In this document: in pieces, positions 57,786 to 64,000 of the stretch
Numbering within the stretch: position 1 is the first letter of the stretch
Layout of the letters: each line of letters begins with the position of its first letter
NCBI GenBank assembly: GCA_023105745.1
Contig: JALGQZ010000015.1
Location: forward strand, 24,409,499-24,473,498
Source of the DNA: Austropuccinia psidii
Taxonomy: Eukaryota; Basidiomycota; Pucciniomycetes; Pucciniales; Sphaerophragmiaceae
Length of the DNA: 64,000 bases
Reading direction: 5' to 3'
The notes under the pieces: generated by a model
The model's database searches: none
Seen by the model: the letters and a program-made list of their open reading frames with translations, nothing else
Told to the model about the DNA's origin: nothing
Program-made: the position numbers and the translations under genes

Positions 57786-57797
57786 AGGGGGAGGGAA
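57786..57797 (+). promoter_or_regulatory. Polypurine tract, element C
   Basis: AGGGGGAGGGAA ends exactly at the 3' LTR start (57798). Confidence 0.8.
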
Positions 57798-59624
57798 TGT
57801 GAGCCTTAGAGGTAATTTCATATACCCAAAAGACCACAAATACAAAATTAACATAGTAATATAAACAAAATAAATTTATTTATATTATTAAAATAAAAAT
57901 AAAAATATAAATATAAAATTATATTCAAAATAAAAAAATTAATTACAATTTAAAAATAAAATTACCTTAAATTTTGGAATTATAAAATTACATTTATACT
58001 TGAAAAAATTAAGTAAAAATGAAATGTTAACAAAATTGTAAAAAAATAAATAAATTTGTAAAAAAGTTAAATAAAAATTATTATAACTTTTTATCCAACA
58101 AATAAACATATAAAAATTATTTCACTATTGGATTCCTCATAAAAAATTAGGTGGGGTCACCTCTGAGTGAAATTCTTGTAACTCAACTCTAAATAAGCTT
58201 AAATTAAGTTTTTAGTATTTTCAATACAGAAGTTGAAAATCCTCAAAACTTTAATTTAATTCACACCACATGTGGTGTTAACCATCAATTTTTGAGTTAA
58301 AATTGAGGTGTTGTGTTTAGTTTAGAAGTTATGAGGAATTGAAGTATTTTCAATTTAATTCAATTGAAATGTCAAAATGTGCGCGTGTATTACATAAGTG
58401 AGCTTTGATTTACATATGAGGTATCAATTATTACTGTATTGTACTGTACAATTCAATTGGATTACATATGTAAATTATAAGTATAATACATGATGAGGAA
58501 TTAAAGGAAAAATAAATTGGAAATATTAAATTTGGGGGGGGAAAGGAACTCCAGCTCTAAGGGGGAGCTAGACCCCCAAACTCCTTGCTTACAGGCATGG
58601 GATGTCAAGATTCATGCAAAAGTTCATCACCCTTGGCCTGGAATTGAGTTACAGGGTCTGTGGACTCAATTGATGATGAGGCTTTGATACCAACTGGGGT
58701 AGTTTTAGCTGTTGCCAAGAGGGTAAAACTACCCGTAAGATAAAACCATAATAGTAAAAACAGTTTTAACTGGTTTATACGTCTCTTACACACATTCTGA
58801 CGTGTTTTGGAGGCTCTAGACCAGGTATTGCTATAGTAATGGCTGATTTAAGGGTCTAAAATGGCTAAAATTGGCTTAAACCAGCCCTTTTTGGTCTAAA
58901 TCAGGGTTCAATGATGCCATAATTGGCTTTTCTGTTGGAAGACTGTTTTTCACGACTGACAAGAGTAAATTTTACTTTTGGAGTAAGAAAATTGATGGCT
59001 ATAAAAGAATGTCTTCTTTGCCCCACTTTTCTCTTCATGTTAGAATCTTTTCCTTTTATAATTAGTTTAAACATTGTTAAACCAATCAATAAGAGATTCC
59101 AACCACCTTTCTTAAATCATTTTAAACCTTTTAACCACGTGAAAAAATTATTATAATCATTGTTTGTAGCTCTTATAATCATTTTTACCCCTGAACCACC
59201 CCAAAAGTGAATTAAAGCATCTGTCATCACTGTAAACTTTGTCACTTTGTTTCCAAATTCACTCTGGTTACTTTTGGGCGTGTTTTCTCTTTAATATTCT
59301 TTTTAAAGACTCTGTTCTTTAATTAATTACTTGCAGTTTATTTCTCAATTAATTCCAATTGAAATTGCTCTTGAAGAAATTTCTTTTGTAGCCTTAAATA
59401 TCTCTTGTAGAGTATTTTTGGATAAATTTTTATTGTTGGTAAAACAATAAATCTTCATAAATATTATTTTTTTTATACTAATAACGTTATAAACAATAGA
59501 ATTGGTGTGTTTTCTCTTAAAAATAATATTTCTTACTATTTTTAATCAATTTTTACCTTATAAAAATTTTGAGGGCAGGAAAAGTACTTGATTTCTAATC
59601 AAAGTTTCATATCCACACCTTACA
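57798..59624 (+). repeat. 3' LTR of element C
   Basis: 1827 bp, TGTGAGCC to CCTTACA; TATA box TATAAAAG at 59000-59007. Followed by the ACTTG duplication. Confidence 0.94.
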
Positions 59625-61150
59625 ACTTGTATTTGGAAAAACATCCAAAAGAAAGGAAATAGGGAGGGAGACTTTAATTTAAATTGGAACAGACTTGGAC
59701 TTGGGTATTTGGCACATAAAATCTTGATGCAAAACTTGCCCTAATTTTAAATTTTGTAATAAACTGCAAATTGGTGCCCCAATTATGCATAAACATCAGT
59801 TTTATTTAACAAATCACCACATATAACATGATCACAGGACATATACCTAATATGTTATTTTTTATTGATTAATGTCAGAATGCGTTCCAGCTCAGCAATT
59901 GGCCTTCTTGATGACAATGCCGCTATAGCAAGATCCATCTGGCATTGCTTTTCCTTCAATTCCAATTCACAATTCCACTTTTCTTTTTCAAATTCATATC
60001 TCTGTGTGTGTTGCTTCTCATCAAACTCCATTTGCTTTTGCAACTTGACTTCTTCAAACCATTTCTTTTACATTTTCTTGCTTTCTCTTCATTCCACCTC
60101 TCCCTGTCTCACTCCAAACAAGAATTTTCACTGGTTTCATGGCCTAAAAATCATGAATTTTGTCAGGAGGATTGATCAGAGGATCCATAAATCCAAAACA
60201 TACCCTTTTGCCATGATTCAAGCAAATTTGAATATGTGGGTGCAAACATATCCATTGGCCTTTTCCTAGAACTACTCTTGTAATTAAAGTTGGGTGTCAA
60301 TGCTTGATTATGCTTTTGTGTTGAATGTGTGATGGATTTACTTTGCTGGTAAAAGGGGAAATAATCAACAATTGATTTCATAAGTATCAGACTTAAACAT
60401 ACTTACTGATTCATCTTTAAGGTTTTCTGCTTGAACCAAGTCATCTTCATTATGAAACAAAGGAACCAGATTGAGAGTTTATTCCAAACAATTATTCTCC
60501 TTTAAAACAGCAAATGAGCTTCAATTATCACAGTTAAAAAGAGGAAGAGACAATAACTTTCCCGATCAAACAAAGCATCATCATCATAATCACCATTTAA
60601 GCTGTCTTTTTCTTGCGAATCATAGCTTGCAATGGGAGTGACATTGGGCTTTTGGCCAAAGAGCACATCCATTTCAGTATAGCAATGACACATACGTTCA
60701 AGCTTTTTACTCATTGATTTGATTCCTTTGCTCTCATCTTCTTCTGTTAGTCTAGCCCCAGTTGGATTTTGGAATTTTTTGCTGCCATATACTTCTTTTT
60801 ATATGTTTTCCATCAACCTTGGATGCTGCTTGAGCTAATGTTTAGGCAATTTCATGAATTTTTGTTGACCTCAATGGCCATAAGCTGAAATATATTGTGC
60901 TTTGATGAAGGAGGTCTTGCAATAGATGCTGAACAATTAGTACCAAAACATGACTCAAAATTGGATTTGATTGAAAAGCAATTAATGATAGCTAGATAAT
61001 GTGTATGTATTAAGTGAACTGATGGATGAGGAAGGCCAGTGGTGATCTTCATATCTGACTTGATTTGCCTTGATTTGGAACAAGGCATTAATATATGGAT
61101 GAGGAAATGTAAATGGACTGTAAGAATTTCAGTAAAATTCTCCAAAATGA
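59625..61150 (-). pseudogene. Myb/SANT-like protein gene relic, probable Harbinger companion
   Basis: Minus-strand pieces: about 60840-60502 with GARLTEEDESKGIKSMSKKL and MDVLFGQKPNVTP, the segment that follows the trihelix/SANT-like domain in fungal transposon companion proteins; then exon 60407-60501; a 61-bp intron (60346-60406, GTAAGT...TTACCAG); then 60345-60163; and a Glu/Lys-rich coiled coil at 60043-59855 (EKQHTQRYEFEKEKWNCELE) ending LINKK and a stop. Stops and frame changes between pieces suggest decay, although extra introns could explain some. The N-terminal part (61145-60852) is uncertain and may run into the assembly gap. Confidence 0.55.
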
Positions 61151-61170
61151 AGTTTAGATGAATATGTTGT

Positions 61171-61670
61171 NNNNNNNNNNNNNNNNNNNNNNNNNNNNNN
61201 NNNNNNNNNNNNNNNNNNNNNNNNNNNNNNNNNNNNNNNNNNNNNNNNNNNNNNNNNNNNNNNNNNNNNNNNNNNNNNNNNNNNNNNNNNNNNNNNNNNN
61301 NNNNNNNNNNNNNNNNNNNNNNNNNNNNNNNNNNNNNNNNNNNNNNNNNNNNNNNNNNNNNNNNNNNNNNNNNNNNNNNNNNNNNNNNNNNNNNNNNNNN
61401 NNNNNNNNNNNNNNNNNNNNNNNNNNNNNNNNNNNNNNNNNNNNNNNNNNNNNNNNNNNNNNNNNNNNNNNNNNNNNNNNNNNNNNNNNNNNNNNNNNNN
61501 NNNNNNNNNNNNNNNNNNNNNNNNNNNNNNNNNNNNNNNNNNNNNNNNNNNNNNNNNNNNNNNNNNNNNNNNNNNNNNNNNNNNNNNNNNNNNNNNNNNN
61601 NNNNNNNNNNNNNNNNNNNNNNNNNNNNNNNNNNNNNNNNNNNNNNNNNNNNNNNNNNNNNNNNNNNNNN
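61171..61670. other. Assembly gap (500 N)
   Basis: Exactly 500 unknown bases, probably a fixed-size placeholder. The sequence right of it is a satellite, so the gap most likely reflects unresolved repeats. Confidence 0.95.
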
Positions 61671-62780
61671 TATTCATTTTAATTCATTTTAATTAATTTT
61701 AATTCATTTTAATTAATTTTAATTCATTTTAATTCATTTTAATTAATTTTAATTCATTTTAATTAATTTTAATTAATTTTAATTCATTTTAATTAATTTT
61801 AATTAATTTTAATTAATTTTAATTAATTTTAATTAATTTTAATTAATTTTAATTAATTTTAATTAATTTTAATTAATTTTAATTAATTTTAATTAATTTT
61901 AATTAATTTTAATTAATTTTAATTAATTTTAATTAATTTTAATTAATTTTAATTAATTTTAATTAATTTTAATTAATTTTAATTAATTTTAATTAATTTT
62001 AATTAATTTTAATTAATTTTAATTAATTTTAATTAATTTTAATTAATTTTAATTAATTTTAATTAATTTTAATTAATTTTAATTAATTTTAATTAATTTT
62101 AATTAATTTTAATTAATTTTAATTAATTTTAATTAATTTTAATTAATTTTAATTAATTTTAATTAATTTTAATTAATTTTAATTAATTTTAATTAATTTT
62201 AATTAATTTTAATTAATTTTAATTAATTTTAATTAATTTTAATTAATTTTAATTAATTTTAATTAATTTTAATTAATTTTAATTAATTTTAATTAATTTT
62301 AATTAATTTTAATTAATTTTAATTAATTTTAATTAATTTTAATTAATTTTAATTAATTTTAATTAATTTAATTAATTTTAATTAATTTTAATTAATTTTA
62401 ATTAATTTTAATTAATTTTAATTAATTTTAATTAATTTTAATTAATTTTAATTAATTTTAATTAATTTTAATTAATTTTAATTAATTTTAATTAATTTTA
62501 ATTAATTTTAATTAATTTTAATTAATTTTAATTAATTTTAATTAATTTTAATTAATTTAATTAATTTTAATTAATTTTAATTAATTTTAATTAATTTTAA
62601 TTAATTTTAATTAATTTTAATTAATTTTAATTAATTTTAATTAATTTTAATTAATTTTAATTAATTTTAATTAATTTTAATTAATTTTAATTAATTTTAA
62701 TTAATTTTAATTATTTTAATTAATTTTAATTAATTTTAATTAATTTTAATTAATTTTAATTAATTTTAATTAATTTGAAT
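61671..62780. repeat. 10-bp satellite, (AATTAATTTT)n
   Basis: About 110 copies of a 10-bp unit. Near the gap many units are AATTCATTTT; from ~61800 nearly all are AATTAATTTT. Three one-base deletions (near 62368, 62557 and 62711) shift the register. Every unit holds TTAATTAA across its junction. Confidence 0.95.
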
Positions 62781-63170
62781 TAGTCTCAATTAATTTTAAT
62801 TAGTTTCAATTAATTCTCATTAATTTTAACTAATTCAAAGTAATTTTAATTAATTTTTGCCAGTTTTATTTAATTTTTACCAGCTTTAACTAATGCTCAT
62901 CAATTTTCTTAATTTCAATTAGCATGAAATAGTTGCTGTCAAGGTTTCTTTATTTCTAATGATTTTAATTTATTGTAATTTATGTTCAATTTCAAACAAT
63001 TTTAATTAATGTGAACTAATTTTAACTAATGCTCATCAGTTTTGTTAATTCCAAGTACCTTGTAATAAGGGTTATTAAGTTTAATTGATTTCAATCAATT
63101 TCAATCAGCTTCAATTTACTTTAATCAATTTTAATTAATTTCAATCAGTTCTAAATACTCATAATTAATT
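62781..63170. repeat. Decayed edge of the 10-bp satellite
   Basis: Units become aattagtttc, aattctcatt, aatttttgcc and similar, progressively losing the pattern towards 63170. No gene. Confidence 0.7.
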
Positions 63171-63334
63171 TGGGTTATTGGTAAACCCACATAGGTAGCT
63201 TGGCAAAAGCATGTATGCCCTTATGCGGACTTGCCATAAATTGGTAAAATTATGTAGTTATTTAGTAACTCAAAATCAAGGCTGTTTTCCACTCAAAGTT
63301 TAGATAAAAAATGCCTGGATTGGTAAAATTCCAA

Positions 63335-63600
63335 TTTATGGCATTGTTGGTTCGATAAATGGAATAACCTTCATTGTTGATTCCATTTATGGCATAAACG
63401 TCATTGTTGATGCCATTTATGGCATAAATGTAATTATTTATGCCAGAGATAGCATAAGTGGCATTGTTGATGCCATTTATGGCATGTTTAATTCTATAAA
63501 TATCCTTTTTAGATAATTTTTGATGCCATAAATATACTGTTAATACCATTTATGGCATGGGTATGCTGTGGTTGATGCCATAAATGGAATTTTCCAATTC
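63335..63600. repeat. 30-bp minisatellite (ATTTATGGCATTG family), locus 2
   Basis: Units such as attgttgatgccatttatgg then cataaacgtc repeat every 30 bp. Each holds the inverted word GCCATTTATGGC. The same family as 25300-25539. Confidence 0.7.
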
Positions 63601-63842
63601 TTTTAATTAATGAATTATTTTCATAAATAATTTTTTCAACCAAAATTTGCAACTTTTTGTTTTGAATTTTTATTTGGAGGTTGAAAAATTTGAATGCATC
63701 CTTCTATTGATATTTTTTTTTGAATTTTTTGGTTTTCATTTTTTGGTTCAAAAATTCAAATTCAAAGATGAATTATTTGAATAGTACAAATCAAAATTTT
63801 CAAAAAGCCATGCATTGGTACCCTTACCCCTGATAGTGGCTG

Positions 63843-64000
63843 TGAGAAGTTTAAGAATACTTGAGGATGTCTTTTGGTATCCAAAATGAACCTTCACACT
63901 TCCAATGAATGATTAATGAAATTTTCCCTGAAGAACCTTCAGAAGGATAGTTGATCATTTATATCAATAAAATTATTGTTTCTATAACATCTGGGAGCAA
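63843..64000 (+). pseudogene. Decayed reverse transcriptase fragment, element C family
   Basis: Nucleotide similarity to 43615-43760 of element C is plain (tacttgaggatg, cacttccaa, atcatttata). The translation reads YLRMSFGIQNEPSHFQ, a stop, then another stop, and YINK where YIDD is expected. Truncated by the window edge. Confidence 0.8.

Larger units (their letters stand above)
37958..59624 (+). mobile_element. Element C: full-length Ty3/gypsy retrotransposon, with element B nested inside
   Basis: LTRs at 37958-39783 and 57798-59624, ends TGTGAGCC...CCTTACA, perfect ACTTG target duplication (37953-37957 and 59625-59629). Without element B it is about 10.07 kb. Internal order: PBS, leader intron, ORF1, gag-protease-RT-RNase H-integrase-chromodomain-like tail (ORF2), polypurine tract. 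Gag-pol is interrupted by one TAG (41393-41395), one TGA (43754-43756), one frameshift near 44340 and the nested element, so this copy is recently inactivated. Confidence 0.94.

Noticed and set aside
61129..61682. Frames of 174 and 182 codons across the gap
   Set aside because: They consist of unknown bases.
63262..63549. 95-codon frame with repeated AINGINN motif
   Set aside because: The protein repeat is only the translation of the 30-bp minisatellite, whose unit length is a multiple of three.

Overview
This window is repeat-rich fungal nuclear DNA. It is AT-rich and eukaryotic (spliceosomal GT-AG introns, no bacterial operons) and is dominated by long-LTR Ty3/gypsy elements. The protein families (Ty3/gypsy polyproteins, a PIF/Harbinger transposase, a Myb/SANT-like companion protein, a TET/JBP-like dioxygenase relic) fit a rust fungus (Pucciniales). 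Several proteins resemble what I remember of Austropuccinia psidii multi-copy proteins. That species guess is recall, not a database result. I see no convincing intact host gene, no tRNA or rRNA, and no CRISPR.

Layout. 1-1478: diverged LTR fragment. 1526-4522: broken multi-copy protein gene, split by a solo LTR (2056-3975, target duplication CAAAC). About 4790-25020: an old minus-strand gypsy element with a chromodomain (element A). Its gag carries a second solo LTR of the same family (10138-12326, TTGGT). Its leader carries an old inverted LTR (13050-24142, AATTC), which was itself hit by the complete element D of the same LTR family (13346-23033, GAAAG). 25540-27346: solo LTR of the element C family. 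29.7-33.3 kb: large decayed reading frame of unknown function. 33879-35114: PIF/Harbinger transposase pseudogene. 35202-36400: TET/JBP-like dioxygenase pseudogene. 36.6-37.8 kb: three tandem repeat blocks. 37958-59624: complete gypsy element C (ACTTG), holding the complete element B (44492-56081, GGATG) inside its RNase H-integrase region. 59.6-61.15 kb: Myb/SANT-like gene relic. 61171-61670: assembly gap. 61671-62780: 10-bp satellite. 63843-64000: decayed reverse transcriptase fragment.

How the parts work together. Elements C and D are different families that share the same 5' gene plan. A leader intron places its last A directly before TG, so splicing would create an ATG. A small first ORF (ORF1) follows and has a phase-1 second intron. 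The ATG of the gag-pol frame (ORF2) lies inside that second intron, and ORF2 then overlaps ORF1 in the -1 frame. Retention or removal of one intron could therefore decide whether the RNA makes ORF1 protein or Gag-Pol. In D, ORF1 is fully open (333 codons) while gag-pol carries many stops. This arrangement is the most interesting signal in the window. Elements A and B share two further features: a conserved non-TGG sequence just inside the 5' LTR, and a duplicated ~110-bp module in the 3' untranslated region.
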